A stretch of 64,000 bases of DNA, taken from contig OZ316892.1 in NCBI GenBank assembly GCA_973895155.1, positions 8,928,001 through 8,992,000 on the forward strand, written 5' to 3'. Numbering within the stretch: the first letter of the stretch is position 1; each line of letters begins with the position of its first letter. The translations under genes and the position numbers were made by a program. This stretch comes from Marsupella aquatica. Lineage: Eukaryota; Marchantiophyta. The notes under the pieces are model-generated. The model was not told where the DNA came from, did no database searches, and saw nothing but the letters and a program-made list of their open reading frames with translations. This document shows positions 13,946 to 27,406 of this stretch, in pieces.

Positions 13946-15492
13946 ACTTTAGCATTGTCCTTAATAAAGGGCATCTCTCAATAGGGAGAGCACCAGCTTG
14001 CTTTGAGTCTTGCCCACAAATTCCTAACTTCGTGTCAAGTCAAAGGGAGAATGCCATCTTATTGGCTCTGGACTTGTGGCTTTGTTCCTGAAGGTGGAAG
14101 GGAAATTGTGGACAGGGATAAAAAGGGAAGTTTTAAGTATGGCTCCTCATTAGCATTCAATATGGTTTGGATTGCAAGATTATGAGAAGTGCAGTAACGT
14201 GACTCAGGCAACAGCAAAAGATAGAGAGCAGTGAGGCTGGGCTGGCTGGGCAGGTCCACCAACCTAAAAAGGCATGGTATATGGGATTATGCCAAATTTA
14301 TTGGCAATGGATGGCATCATACTAGGTGGGATTATGCCAAATGTAAAGGGGATGGGTGGCAGGGTATGCATGGAATTATGCCACATTTGCTGGAGACGGA
14401 TGATTGTTTTGTGTGCACCTACATAATTAATCTCTAATTTTGTCTTGGATTGGATGGACAGATAGTCAGCGTACTGATGCACAATTCCTTTCAAAAATAA
14501 TTCTGATTTGCGTGATGATAGCTTAGCACATGGTATAACAATCAAATAGTTCTCTTCCAACTCCTCTTCACATCACACTTGAGTCCGTGTTTGCATGTGT
14601 GACTCCCAAATTTATGACCAGGCTTATTTGTGGCAAGTTCCTTGTTAGTCTGGCCCGTACTAATTGTTGTGAACACTCTAGGACATGCTAAGAGATTATG
14701 ATAGTTGATCTTCCTCTATGCCTTAAGCATGGGCACAAGTTACATAAACCAATGTCAAGAGGCCTTAGTGCTAAAGAAGAACATGGCTCAACTGAGTACG
14801 GATGTGTTTAGTGTGCAACCTTTTTTGTCAACCCATGCTTGACCAACCATGTCATTTCATGAACACATCCACACTCTTGTATGTCAAGTAACCCATGTTG
14901 GCAAATCCTGACCTCTTTTTATCTTTCATGTTTCCTTGTAGAAGTAGATGCAAGCATGAAAATCAATTGTACACTCAGGTGTTATCTAGAAATGGCTGTC
15001 ATTTTGCCACGATTGCATTTGCAATTGGACTTGAGATTCAACATTTACAAAAGTGCCCCTAGCACTTAAAATTTGCCCACAGTCCTTCATTTACCCTAGC
15101 TTTGCTCTTAAATAGATGGTGTACCATACCTGTGCCTCCAGAGAGGTCTAGAGGCTCCAAAGGCTCTTATCCTAGCTTTGCAGTTTATTAGAGAGATCCC
15201 TGGAACTATTAAGAGTTGCTTCTTAGTAGACTCAATTTTGAAGTGTACAGACATTATGAGTATTTCATTTGATTGATTACATCATGGTCCTCTTGGAGCA
15301 TGATAGTTGACTTTAGCTTCAAATTAAGAATGCTTGATACAGTTCAGCCTCCAAGACCTATTTGAAGCACTGAATGACTAAATACATCATTGGAAACACC
15401 TAACTCCAATGTCTTACCTGAAAACTTATTTGGAGAATGATAATTAGGCCATTAGAGGTCTGACACTATGCTAAGCATAATTTTCATTTTAT

Positions 15493-15823
15493 TGTTGAAG
15501 TATGATGTCTTCCTTCATGACGATACGATCATGACTCATCACATGCACACGTAGTCGACACAATCCATACGTGGTTCACCTCTTCTCCAAGGCTACGTCC
15601 ACACGAACACAACAACTTTATTTCAGAGTAGTCAAACACACAAGCTCTCTCTCTTCCTCAAGTTTCTTCGTTACAATGAGCAAGCACTACATCCCAATGG
15701 CTTACACTAGTCCTGGTATATGCAAGGCCACACACGACTAACCTAACCTCAGCTAAGTCCCTAACTGAGGTTAACCTAATTGCGGTAACCTTTGAGTCAC
15801 AAGACTAAGAGCAATCTTTAACA
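15493..15823 (-). mobile_element. Solo LTR of a Ty1/copia-type retrotransposon
   Basis: The 331-bp element has TG...CA termini with short inverted ends (TGTTGAAG at one end, CTTTAACA at the other) and is flanked on both sides by the 5-bp direct repeat TTTAT (15488-15492 and 15824-15828). Read on the minus strand it starts TGTTAAAGATTGC and its 3' part contains the 'gtggacgtagcc...gaaccacgta' motif common at the ends of plant copia LTRs. No internal gag-pol region or second LTR lies between the target-site duplications, so this is a solo LTR left by LTR-LTR recombination. Orientation is inferred from that motif. Confidence 0.85.
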
Positions 15824-16891
15824 TTTATTACACCACAGAGAAAGATTATTGGCAATCAAGCACTTGACCAAGTAATTTCTTGAGACAGAACAATTGTTTC
15901 TTGAAGCAGCATACTAAATAGACTTACTTTGGGATCTATTTGCTTGGCTGCACAAGCAAGTTTGACAGTCACCATGCTATATGGCTACTTTGAGGGTTTT
16001 TCCCATCAAAACCTCTGCCCAGGGCATGGTAGGCAAGTGCTTGATCAGGGCTTCCGCCCTTTCTTGGTCTAGGGGGTCACAATATGGAGGACCATACATC
16101 ATGTGCAAAGGTTTCCGTCATTTATGACCCCCCTATGTCACCTTATATAAAGTTGTACAACACTGCATTTTTGCAAATAAACCGCCCTATATCTCCATTT
16201 TAAGTCTTCCATCAAAATCATTTTAAATGGCCATATACTTCGTTGCATGTGATATGTCCCTCCGTGGAACGAGCTGTGGAAGTGAACCCCCACCCCCGGA
16301 TTTGGTTAAACCCTATACTGTAAGTTGTTGTCCATTTTCAAACAGTCAATGGACTTGATATAAATATCTTGGCACCTCTTACATTAGCTTTGCCATAAAC
16401 ATGGAATAAGCCAAAACCTACTTGATTGAGATTTCATCCTGATTTTACAATTAGACTACATGCCTTTTGTTAGAAATTTGAGATGTGGTATCTACAAGGC
16501 CCGCTTAAAAGGCACCAAGTGATCTTGCTTGCTAAGTTTTTTGGCGAGTTTTTTACAACATTGATTCTGGATAACCTTAAATTTTTTTCTATGCCGTAAA
16601 CTATACGATGAGTAAATCTATTGCATGGTCAAATTAACATCAGAAATTTCTTGGGAGAAATTGTCTAGCCTTTACATCAAGACCTCAATCAAGTCTATGC
16701 ACTATTCGTGTCGCTTGGACCACCATCATTGATTCAAGATATTAATTACTTATATGCAACACTGGTGGTATTGGAACCACCACAATAAAATCCTTGATCA
16801 TATATTCAAGAGTTTCCTAATATATTGAAAGCCTCTCACTAGGCCTCACTTATGGAACATGCTTCCCTCCATGCATCTGGATCCAAGAGAG

Positions 16892-19800
16892 TCACGTTTT
16901 AGCAAAAATGGCTATGAACTTCATCTTTGAATGTAATCTTCTCAAAATGTCTTCATCATTCAAGAAAACATTAGCTACACCCTGTAATATCTCACAATTT
17001 CATGGGGATTGTTAACTTGCTAAATGTGACCTTAGAATGAGGTGAATAGTTTATCAGCAAGAATAATGACACGGAGTAAATTCTTAGTAATCCAATGATT
17101 TTCTTAATAAAGCTCACTTAAGCAATTAGTATGACTTGCAAGAAGACACCTCAATAAGCACAAGTCAAACAAAGAAGGTTCATAATACCTGGTGTTTGAA
17201 ACGTCTCTTTGGTTGACGTAGTGGAAAAATTTTACCACATGTGTTTCGTAGGAAGGAAAGAAAACACAAGACGAAGCAAAAACTCAATACAATTCCCAAA
17301 ACACTTGTAAGAAGAACCTGCAGTTAACCAAACATCGCAAGTGAGCATAAAGATTTCAATGAATTTTTTTAATAAAGTAGAGCTTAAATGCATTTTTCAG
17401 AACATGTTCATTCTAACAATTACAGATTGCAGGTTCTAGTAAAGTTCAAACAAATGACACTTAAACACTTGGCAGTTACATACATATCCACTAATGATAA
17501 GAAAAGATGAAAAGATACAAATGTTCAGGATTTGGCCAACAATGTTCAATATAATAATAAAAAGAGGCTCACCTGTCAAGAGCCAGATCATCTCTAATCC
17601 CATTGATGACTAGATTCATGAAAGACTTATGTACACAACGAGGGCATGGCAATCCTAAAATAAGTGATATTTGACTTCTCATTGAAGTTATTCCATGTGT
17701 ACAAGTCTGGCTTTACAGATACATTACATAAACACAGCTACATTGAACACAAACATGTGTGTCCATGGGTTACAAACTTATATTGACATGGTGCATTAGA
17801 CTCATTAGTTGCAACCATGCTCTCTTTTTGTCCTGAGCCTAAAATTCATTACCATATCAAATTTTGAAAGGTGCTACAAGAACTTCACAATATGTTATCA
17901 AATTGGTTGAAACTTACAAGAGTATAATCTTGATCTGATTTTTCATATGCTCTCCTCCTAACATGGTATATATGGTCCCAATCCCTAAAATTGCACCATA
18001 TAAACTTGCTAGGATCTTGTTCAAAATCAGTGATCCACCCTTTTGGACATTCACATCTTCGTTCTCCCTTCACTTCTATCCCTCGAGGTCGGCAATCCAT
18101 TGGTTTCAAAGGTTGTGGAAAATGCCATCGAACGTTACCCACATTGATACATCCCTGCAAGCTTTTGATTACAGCACTTTTTCATTATTTTAATAAGGAT
18201 AATTTTTTATTGAACAAACTGAGGTCAGTTGTAAGGTTTTAACACAGTCTGTCCTCTAAGCAAAATATCCATTCTTTATTTTACAAGAAAACTTGATTGG
18301 TCAAACTAGTCTATTTCTTGGATATATATGGTGTGAAGTGGTAGGTCTCATTTAAATCACAAAAGTTTTTTTTTCTAAAATGACATTGCTAAATATCTTA
18401 TAGTTTTATTTTAAAATAAATTTGATTTTTACAAGTATAAAAATATTCCATATATCAAGTTTATTTTATTTTTGGGAGAAGAGAAAATAAAAACCTCTTT
18501 CGACTGACAATACAGCTTGGGCCAAGAAAAACCATTAGATTTATTATAATGAAAAGATTGCAGACCAATAGGCCATTGATTAAGCTAGAAAGAGGCCACA
18601 AGTTGAACAGAGCTTTGAGATAATGAAAACCCATACTGGCAGGCAAAGTGATTCAACACTACCCTAGTTTTAGTTTATTGTCCCATTGCAGTTCTGCTCA
18701 AATTCAGGTTTTCTGTCAATGTGATTTGAACATACCTATTTAAACTCACATGCAATTTCTAGGATTCTTTGTAATTGATCCCTGAAGACGTTAAGGTCTT
18801 TTAGTGCAAAATTAATTCCAAACTGTTGCAGTGAGGATAAGCCAATGACATTATCATGACTTGTGAAACACTTGGGGTCTGGTTTGTGAAGACCTTGTGT
18901 CACCAGGGTGTCATCATGAACATTTTAAAACACAAATTGTCACTATGAAACTAGGAAGAAGATGGGAAGACAAAGGCTAAAATAAATGATTAACAATTTA
19001 CCCAACCAATCAGCAAGTGGGGTTTTCTTGTTCATACAGGTTTTTTCCTTTATCATACCATGTTTAACTTTTGCATGATTAATTACTTATAGTAGAAAAA
19101 GCTACTTTACAAAGAAAATACTAGGCTCGTCATTAAGGATATTTCTATATGTTAGTTTTGTGTGTTATTTTTAAGCCACTATTTTCTTAAGCTCTTAAAA
19201 AAGGAGAGTAGAAACCATATAATGAATTTGTAAAACTGGTTGGGAAGAAAAATGTATATTCTATCTATTGTGCATTGTAGATACCTCTAAACTGAAAGAC
19301 TGAGTTTTGATTTGTAGACACTAAGTTCAATCTCAAGCATTTAGTTTGTAAATCCAAGATAGAGAAAGTGTCAAACCTGGATGGGATCACAAGGCTCACA
19401 AAGCCTTGTGGTTGTATTCCATATGGGTTTATCAATATATTTTGTTGAACAATCTGCTTTCTTTGCACAAAATGTGTAGTGTCGCAAAATCTGCACAAAT
19501 GAAGTATTAACAAGAACTTTAGGGGTTTGTGTCAGTCATCAATTAGTTTAAGAAAAATCAGATTTGAGAATGTTTGAGGGGATTGACCAACGAGAAACCC
19601 CACCTGGGAGAAAAGATAATTTTCTTGTTCATTGCGGGTGACACATTGCTTGGTATCATTAATAAAAAGGCTACAACTAATATACTATCGTTTGCTTTTG
19701 ATTACCTCTGTGGTAAATTTCATTGTTCGGTTGCTGCAACAACCCATAAAGCTTTTGCTAATAATGACCCAAACAAATGGCGGGGTTTTTGCCTTCCCTG

Positions 19801-21385
19801 CCTCCTCCCTTTTCCCAGAAAAAATTTAAAAAATTACACACACAAAAGTACAAATTGAGGAAGTTTCAAAATACCTTTATCTCTTCATCAACTGAACAAG
19901 ACACACAATGTGGTTTGTGTGCCCCGGCCCCATCTGGCCTTGAGACACAATATCCTGATGTCATGCAAAAATAGCTTAGTAATCAAAGACTACAGACTGT
20001 ATTGTCAGTCTTTTGTTTCATGCATCTGGTTAGGATAATTTTTGCATTGAGAAAAATCCCTCTAAAATAATTTGCCTACAAACACCCTTATTGTTTTACT
20101 TCTGTTCTGTTGCACATCTGTTTAGGGGGAGGATTGCAAATTTTGTGTCAAGGCTATTTGAAATGATATGTGAACAAATGATCTTGTTGCCCTCATGTTC
20201 TGTTTTTGCACATCTGATCATGAAGAGAAACAAAATTTCCTTTGGTTTTGAAATAATGCTTGATCAAATGGTCTTACTGCCCATTCCAGGTTACATGGCT
20301 TGTACATTAAGTTCTATTGCTGTAAAAGAATTGAATAAAAGGGGTTGTTTTAAAGCAATATGGCAAGCTCAATAATATGCTACGACATCTTTGATTCCCA
20401 CAACTGCAGCTATCTAAAATCCATATATGTTTTCTTTTTGCAAATTGGAGTCCATGTTTAATTCCTGTATGTTTGAGTGGATGCCAAAAGATCAACACCC
20501 AAAGTAACTAAACAGTTAGAATGTACAAGTTACTTTGTCTGTTCACAGGGTCCTCGGGGTCACGCCATAATTTTGTGTCTCGGAATGAGTAATGTTCCCC
20601 TGACATTTCTAGTTCTTGTCAATGAAGACCTGGAAGACATCAAAATTTATTCATTGAATGTCTCTTTCAGATTAGGTGGCAGGGTACGTTTTATTTCTCA
20701 AGTCTCAATGACACATTGTATGCTTGGTAGAAAAATTATGCCATGAGCTTGACTAGTTGCAGTATCAAGAGTACTCTTGTAAGCAAAACAAATTTGGTAA
20801 GTTGCAGAAGGATTCTGAACCTAATCTTGATCACTTGGCAAGCTATGCTGGAGAGAACTGCAGCTAAATCCTGGGATTTAGTTTTCATGTAAGCAAGTAA
20901 ACTGCTTCTAACTATGTGGGTGTAGTTGATAGTATGATAATCCAGTAAAGCAAATTTGCTTCATTTTGTTAGCATAGATTGATGTACCAAAGAGACCTTT
21001 TTCTCAATGGATTGGACTATATACCCACTTCAATGGCAAGTCACTATTGCTGCATTGCCTTCAAATAAACCCTATGAGGAACTGGGCTGAAATTTAAGCC
21101 TTGTCCTATGTACAATGGCTGATGATAATTGTCACTTCACTCAATTTTAACTTGGCTTCCACCAAAATTACTGCTACCACAACAAGAATCTGCTATGAAC
21201 TGGTCAGGCAAATTTGGATTACCTAAGAAGAAGCAGCATTTGTTGGTTGCTTCAAAGAAGATCCAGTTTGTTGAAGGGGGAGCATATAGGGGGTCTAAGC
21301 AAGTTATTTAGTATAGTTTTGCATTGCTTAGAACACCAGTCAGGACTAACTGTGGCCATTCAATCTCCAACATGGTGAACTCCTT
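16892..21385 (-). CDS. Cys-rich single-pass membrane protein, unrecognised family (5' end not found)
   Basis: Eight exons assembled from GT-AG sites and consistent phase: 21337-21385, 21163-21222, 20534-20599, 19875-19954, 19377-19490, 17918-18154, 17189-17317, 16892-16981 (TGA at 16892). They give about 275 codons without an N-terminus. The order is: a segment containing EIEWPQLVLTG; a Cys-rich region with C-x(n)-C pairs (DSCCGSS, HCVSC, FCAKKADC, LCEPCDP, RRCECPKGW, FIWCNF); a strong hydrophobic helix (VLLTSVLGIVLSFCFVLCFL) encoded by 17189-17317; and a basic tail of about 45 residues (PLRQPKRRFKHQ). The layout fits a type I surface protein with a Cys-rich ectodomain and a short cytosolic tail. 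I do not recognise the family. A gamete-surface protein such as GEX2 has a similar topology, but that is only a guess. The two most upstream exons are weakest, because donor and acceptor strength there is modest. Confidence 0.6.
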
Positions 21386-22062
21386 CTATGTATTCTAGAG
21401 TACCCTTTGCCTGTCACTCCTCACCACCACGACCAAAAAATGGAGAAGAAGAAGAAAAAAAGTAAAGAAAATAAAGTACAAACTCGATCATGAATCACAA
21501 TAAATTTTCTTGGTGGGTCCTAGCCTAACATGTTAAAACCCAGCTTGGTGATATAAACTTTTGCAATACTTTCTTGGTTGGTCACAAGCAATCATGAGTT
21601 TCTTTGTGCGGTGCGGGGTACTCTCCCCAAATGCGGGTGTGAAAAAGAAGTCAGAGGACCTGGGAGGGAAAACATTGTGAGGTAGAGTCAGCTAATTTCA
21701 GACTTTGAATTTTGTCATGAAGGAAGGGAGAGGACTTTGCCGTCAATGCAATTTGGGCCTCTCCCTCTTCTAACTACTACTAAAGTATTGTCTGCGTCAC
21801 ACAAGAACCTCACTACCCCTGTTGGTAATCACACATCAAACTGCGGCTGCATTCATTGATTGAAAGAAAAAAACTAGGATTATCACGGTATGCAGGGGTG
21901 CCATACATAATATATGTCATATTTTGATGTGCAGTTACCGAGACCCCCTCACTACCCACCAAGTGCACGTGTGCCTCATCAAGCTGGGTTTTGTTGTGTG
22001 GGGTCCATCCGGATAATTTCTCCTGGACTAGGAATCACACAAAGTCTACTTGAAGACAATAT

Positions 22063-22124
22063 TAATCAAGAGGGTAACCAACCCACTAGAGTGTAATCAA
22101 GAGGGTAACCCACCCACTAGAGTG
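22063..22124. repeat. 31-bp direct duplication
   Basis: The unit 'taatcaagagggtaac' plus a 15-bp tail ending 'cccactagagtg' occurs twice head-to-tail (22063-22093 and 22094-22124) with one difference. Confidence 0.85.
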
Positions 22125-22528
22125 GGTTATGGGCTGAAATATGATGTGATGGGAGCCAATCAGAGAGCACTAGTACTGTTGTACTAGATAGTGTTGTGCA
22201 CCACAACATAAAAGAAACCTATTTTCTGAAGCAACTTTTAACAACATTGCCATTAAATAACAACATTGCCATTAAAAAAGTTCTAAATTACAATACTGTC
22301 ATTGTTTTTATTGTATTTACAAATGTCATTATTTTTTGTATATTCTTACCTTTTTTTACTTTGTTGAACTTGTCTTTTTATACAAAACCATGGCATATTT
22401 GTAAATACAAAAAAGTCATGGCAGTATTATTAATTTGACTATCTTACGTGGTAAAGCAATTAAAAGCTGTTATCTGAAGTAATCATGCTTTAGTCCATGA
22501 AATATTAGTTTAGGGTTTACCCTACACC

Positions 22529-22565
22529 CTCCCCCCCCCCCTCCCTCCCACACACACACACAACA
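22529..22565. repeat. Poly-C / (CA)n microsatellite
   Basis: A run of 12 or more C residues passes into CCCTCCC and then a CA repeat ending in CAACAACAA. Simple sequence; likely to vary in length between individuals and hard to assemble. Confidence 0.8.
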
Positions 22566-22748
22566 ACAAAATGTCACCACATTGCTTGATATCTACTCAA
22601 GGCCATAATAACTGCCTGTGTGCAAAAGAGTGCAGTTGCATTATTGCACAGCGTCTCAAACAATATGGCCAAGAATCAAAATTGGGCCCCTGGGTTATAC
22701 CATGCAATGAATCAATGGTAAATGCTGATCCGTGCCAGTAACTTATAT

Positions 22749-23275
22749 TTAAATCATGGAATCATGGGGCCAGACTGGCAAGGAGGTTGTAGCTGATAAC
22801 CTTAAATGAAAATACAAAGGAAGACTTACAAGGAGGGTTCATGAGACTCAGGACTCCCTGGCCAGGCTAAGGGGTAGCTTAGGACCTCCCCGAAACTACA
22901 AAGGAAAAGAGATTCAAGGGGGTTATGAACCAAAATTTAAATCACAGAATCTTGGGGCCAGGTTGGTGAGGAGGTTATGACTCATATCCTTGAATGAAAA
23001 TACAAAGGAAGTGCCCACAAGGAGGTTCACGAGACTCAAAACCCCCCCTTAAACTACAAAAGAAAAGAGAGAGGAGAGGGTTACAAACCCAAGTTAAATT
23101 CAGAAACCATGGGGCCAGGCTGGCAAGGAGGTTATGCCTCATATCCTTGAATGAAAATACAAAAGGAAGACTCACAAGGAGGGTTCACCAGACTCTACAA
23201 CCTCCTGGCCAGAGGGTTACAACTTGGGACCTCCCTTGAAACTACAAACTAAAAGAGAGTCAGCCCTTGGTAACG
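22749..23275. repeat. Three tandem copies of a 160-190 bp repeat upstream of the ClpF-like gene
   Basis: Copies begin near 22749, 22936 and 23094. Each holds 'tggggccaggctgg', 'aaggaggttatg', 'cttgaatgaaaatacaaagg', 'acaaggagggttca' and 'aaactacaaa' in the same order. There is no conserved open frame. The array ends about 590 bp before the ClpF-like start codon, so it could influence that promoter. Confidence 0.8.
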
Positions 23276-23530
23276 AGAGAAAAAGAAGGAACACCCACCA
23301 CCTCACAAATCCTAGCAGCACCAGGACCTCCTCCCAGCCTTTCCACTCTCCCTCATCCACGAAGAGAAGAGCATAGAAGAAAGAGGAGGAGCCCTGGGTG
23401 GGGGGGACCTGGGCCACCACCACGTTACCTTCTGGCCCAGAGGTTGTATGGATGAAATTTGTCAGCATTTTCCCTCAGTCAGCACATCCCCCTCCCCCCT
23501 CCTGAACCCACCTTCCCCATCTACCCCAGC

Positions 23531-23555
23531 TTGTTGTGTTGTGTTGTGTTGTGTG
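23531..23555. repeat. (TTGTG)n microsatellite
   Basis: Several head-to-tail copies of TTGTG lie about 310 bp upstream of the ClpF-like start; short GAAT repeats follow at about 23660-23690. Confidence 0.8.
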
Positions 23556-23863
23556 CAGAATTCAAACACATTGATGTCCAACAAAGCTCCAAGAATTGTA
23601 GACTAGTTTGATTTTGCTTGTTCGAAGTTTACAGAGAGAGACTGAATGGAAGGATGGTTCGATGAATGAATGAGCGGATGAATGAATGAATCTGCATCAG
23701 CTTTGCCTATTGGCTGCTGAAGAGGTGTACAGGCTTTTGGGCCTCACCACCTGAATTGGGGATGGTGCGGGGGACATGCAGTGGTTGGTGTATTGCCCAC
23801 CAAATGAAGGCAAGATTTAGGGCTTGATTTGGCATTCTCTCGTCCGACTGGTGGGTCGCTTTC

Positions 23864-26800
23864 ATGGCTGCCGGGGCTTCCTGCATCTGTGCCCATGGGG
23901 CATCAGTAGCTGCTGCAAGGGGGGCTGGCGGTGGCTATGGTAGGAGAGGACGAACAGCGAATTCGCTTGCAAATTGCAATTCGACGAGGTGGGGAGGTCA
24001 TGGGAACTTGTTGTCGGTGTCCAGCTGGAGTGCTGGGGGGGGCCTAAATCATCATCATCGCCACTTGCCAATTTGTGCTGCTGTTGGAAATGGGGGCGAC
24101 GATGAGCGTGGCAGTAGTACGAGGAGGAGGGTCGCAGTGTCGGAGCGCAGCGAGGTCTGCAATGAAGAGCTTTTGCTTTTCCTGTTCCAATTGGATCTTG
24201 CTACGCGGTTACAGGTGATCGATTCCTTCTTGTGTAAATGATGATATAGAGGTCGTCTACTACAAGCATAGAAACCTCTGTTCTACAGATATTCAATTGC
24301 ACTTGTGAAAGATTAAAACTCTGCCTAGTGAAATGGACCGGGTCGCCATCTGGAGGAGGTTCAGGTTCTCGTTCTGTCCACATAATTGCGTGCATGTGGT
24401 CAAATTGCAGAAGAGTAACAAATCTCCTGTTTGGCAATTGTTCAAACGATGTAATACCTTTTGATGTTTGGTCGGGGTTGGCAACGTGCATCCATCGGGA
24501 CTGTGAATTGGGCTACATTTTGCAGTACTGGTTTCCAATCTACCCTTTCCTCAGATTGTTTTCCTCTCCCTCTCATGCCCGGATTTCGGAAATCATCTGA
24601 AGATCTGGAGTTTTATCCCCAAAATCCCAAAACTTGGTGACGGGGAGGGTGAACTTTCCCTTCCAGTCCGTCTTGTTTTTTTGAAATAGGCTGTTGACGA
24701 AGGTGTATCTACGAATTGTGTCATTCATCTCTTTTGGGACCACCTTTTTTAGCATAAACTGTAGAGACCTGGTGTAGACCCTCACCCCCAGTCTCCATGA
24801 TCCCTCGAATGAGAGTGGAACTACTTCATCACTAAACCAGAGTTTTGGTGAATAAGGCCTAGCCTTAGTAGGTTCAACTGTTGCTGTGCAGCAATTGTGA
24901 CACTGCTTCGGCAGTGACAGCTTTCTTGAAGTTGAGAATCCTGGTCGTGATCTGCTCCCGCATTCGTCTCATTTCACACATTTATTACCTTCTGGGAGTT
25001 TTAAATGAGATCTGATTGTGAATCAAAGATTAAAAGAGAAAGCTTGCCTACTTTGATGTTTAGGAATATTTGTGTGACTTGCAGCGTGCTTTGAATAGTG
25101 AACAGTATGAAGCGGCTCAGCAGCTCCGGGAAAAGATAGCAGAGGTGCATGTCTTTCCCTCGTGAATTCAATCTTTGGTACTGTTCTTGCATTTCAGTTA
25201 ACGGGTAACACTCACGTGAATTAGTATGAGAATTTGATTGGAGTTATGATTTAAAAAGATATGGATTGGTCTTTGGTACCTGTCTTCAGGTAGACGAAGA
25301 GGTAGCACGACAAAGGGAAGAGAAAGTGGGGTCTGTCTCATCTAAAGATGAAGCCCAAGATTCAGCTTTAACAGTTTTGCGCCTAAAGTAATCTCTACAA
25401 ACCCCAAACGAAAACCGCTTTAGTTTCCATATCTTTGTGCTCAATTTTGAAGGGATCTCAAGGAGCTAACACTTTTGGTGAGCACATAGCTATCGTTTTT
25501 CAGCAATGACTTTGTGTGCCTGTCTATTGAATCGGCCAACCAGTTTATCCATACACAAACTTGGGATTTGAAATTGTGCAAGTTTTCCTTCTGTATTCCT
25601 CTTCAAATGCATTTGCCTTCGCCATTCCATGCTGGAGCTTCTGCCCCAGTGCTTCTCCTTGCTTTTTGGGCCTTCATGGACAATAAACTAGTCATAACGC
25701 AGAAGGATGTTTGTTGGAGTAATGTCTACCGACGACTCAAGCAGTGTGTTCTTGTCGCATCTCCAGGGCAGAGCTTCAAACAGCCATTGACGGAGAAGAC
25801 TATGTGGGTGCAGCTCAATTACGAGATAGAATCTCCAAGCTTGAGGTATGCGTGCCAACAAATTCACCTGCTATCTAGTGCTATTTGCATACTTGTTGCG
25901 CGTTCTCGCAATTTTAAAAACTGCTGTGGCTAATCTGCAATGAGTTCTACATCTTGGCTAAGGATATTCTTAAGTTGGCAGGACTTAGGTTGCAAAATGT
26001 GTCAATTCATTTGATAGTCGCCTTTCTGAGGGAACTTTCATGGTTGCAGTCTGCAGCGCTGGCAGCCTCTGCAAGGGCTTTAGTTTATCAGAATCTGAAA
26101 TATACATACCGATTAGGTCAACGTGTCAAGCACAAGATCTATGGTATGCTTTTGATTATTTTGGAGCATATGAAAGTTGCCTGGTTGTGAAGGTAGTTGT
26201 AGCATTTTGAGGCAGCATAATTTGTTTTTTTGGCTTCAATTGTGGTAAGAAACTTCTCGAGTTGTACTCTCATTTTTGAGGTTTCAAACTCGGCTTTTCC
26301 TGAGCTCAGGTTATCTTGGAGTGGTTTGTGGGATGGATCCAACTTGCTGTGAGTCTGGAGACTGGGTCAAAGGTGCTAGTGTTGATCAGCTGCCGAGGGG
26401 AAGAAATCAACCTTTCTACCAGGTACGATATTAGATGCCACTATTTGATATGCTAATCAGACAAAGAAGGTAACAGAAATGGCATACTTGTCATACTTTT
26501 GAGCAAGTCTGAACATTCTTAGTATGAGAATTTGTAGAATGACAGGTTACAATTTGCAACGACAGTGAGCTTGAATAGTGATTGCTTGACATAGAATTTA
26601 TTTTGAGGTTCCAGGTGTTGGTGGACGTTCATGAGCAACCTTCCTTGTTGGTTGCCTATGGTAAGTCAAAGCTGTTGGCAATCCACTTGCAAGAGTTTTC
26701 ATTTGTTCCTGATCGAGTGAAATCAATTACAGTTTATTGTTGATATACCTGTACAGCTGGCTGGTTCTCTAAAGCCTGTATGTAGACTCTACATGTTTAT

Positions 26801-27406
26801 ATATACATTTAGTTTGCTGTTGACTATTACTTCCTTTTAGGATCTACCTTGAGTTCGTTTATTGACGATGTGTGGAAGGTGCCTTGAGCTTTTAATAAAT
26901 TGAAGGGTAAAACTACACAAGGGAATGCAGGGGCATACGTTTTCCTTATTGTTACGCATAATTGCGCCAGATTCCTGCACTGAAAGTGTCTGATTTCATT
27001 TCCACTGGCATTGCAGTCGCTGAAGACAATTTAGTTGCTCTGGAAGACGGTGCCAAGATTGTAAGTAATTCCTGTGACTCAAAAGGGAAGCTCTCTGTTG
27101 GTGTGGTCGGGGACCAGTTTGAGGTTTTGGCTTTGAGTCCCAGTTTAAACTTCATACAAGGGCTTTTTCAACCCAGTTCTTTGGTGTAGCAAACCACAAT
27201 ATTTTACGAAGTATGTGGACTAACCAGAGATTGCGTTACTGCAGGAACGCTTTGATCATCCATACACGTACTTTTTATTCTTTGGCATGGACAGTAAGGG
27301 GGACTTCATACCATCTAAGCAGCTCAGAGAGAAGTATAATGCAGCTCGACATGAATTGCCGTGGGATGAAGAAGATGAGTCCCCTGATGGTGGTGGATCT
27401 CCATGA
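23864..27406 (+). CDS. CLPF: ClpF-like chloroplast Clp protease adaptor (UVR motif + YccV domain)
   Basis: Homologue of Arabidopsis ClpF (At2g03390), a stromal adaptor that works with ClpS1 to deliver substrates to the Clp protease. Exons: 23864-24214, 25085-25144, 25290-25387, 25767-25845, 26050-26143, 26310-26422, 26615-26660, 27017-27060, 27245-27406. All junctions are GT-AG, phases agree, and the product is 348 aa against about 330 in Arabidopsis. Residues 1 to about 80 are low-acid and Ser/Gly/Arg/His-rich, as in a plastid transit peptide. The conserved NEELLLFLFQLDLATRLQ follows, then UVR-type helical pairs (EQYEAAQQLREKIAE; DGEDYVGAAQLRDRISKLE) and a YccV/hemimethylated-DNA-binding-like domain from about 215 (RLGQRVKHKIYGYLGVV, PRGRNQPFYQVLVDV, LLVAYVAEDNLVAL, ERFDHPYTYFLF, PSKQLREKY). 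It ends DEEDESPDGGGSP. The start is the first ATG of the exon that carries the transit-like sequence. Confidence 0.94.

Noticed and set aside
17581-17662. Possible extra exon (LPCPRCVHKSF) in the Cys-rich gene
   Set aside because: It has good-looking splice signals and two Cys, but its 82-nt length breaks the frame; joining 17918 directly to 17317 keeps phase and leads straight into the membrane helix.
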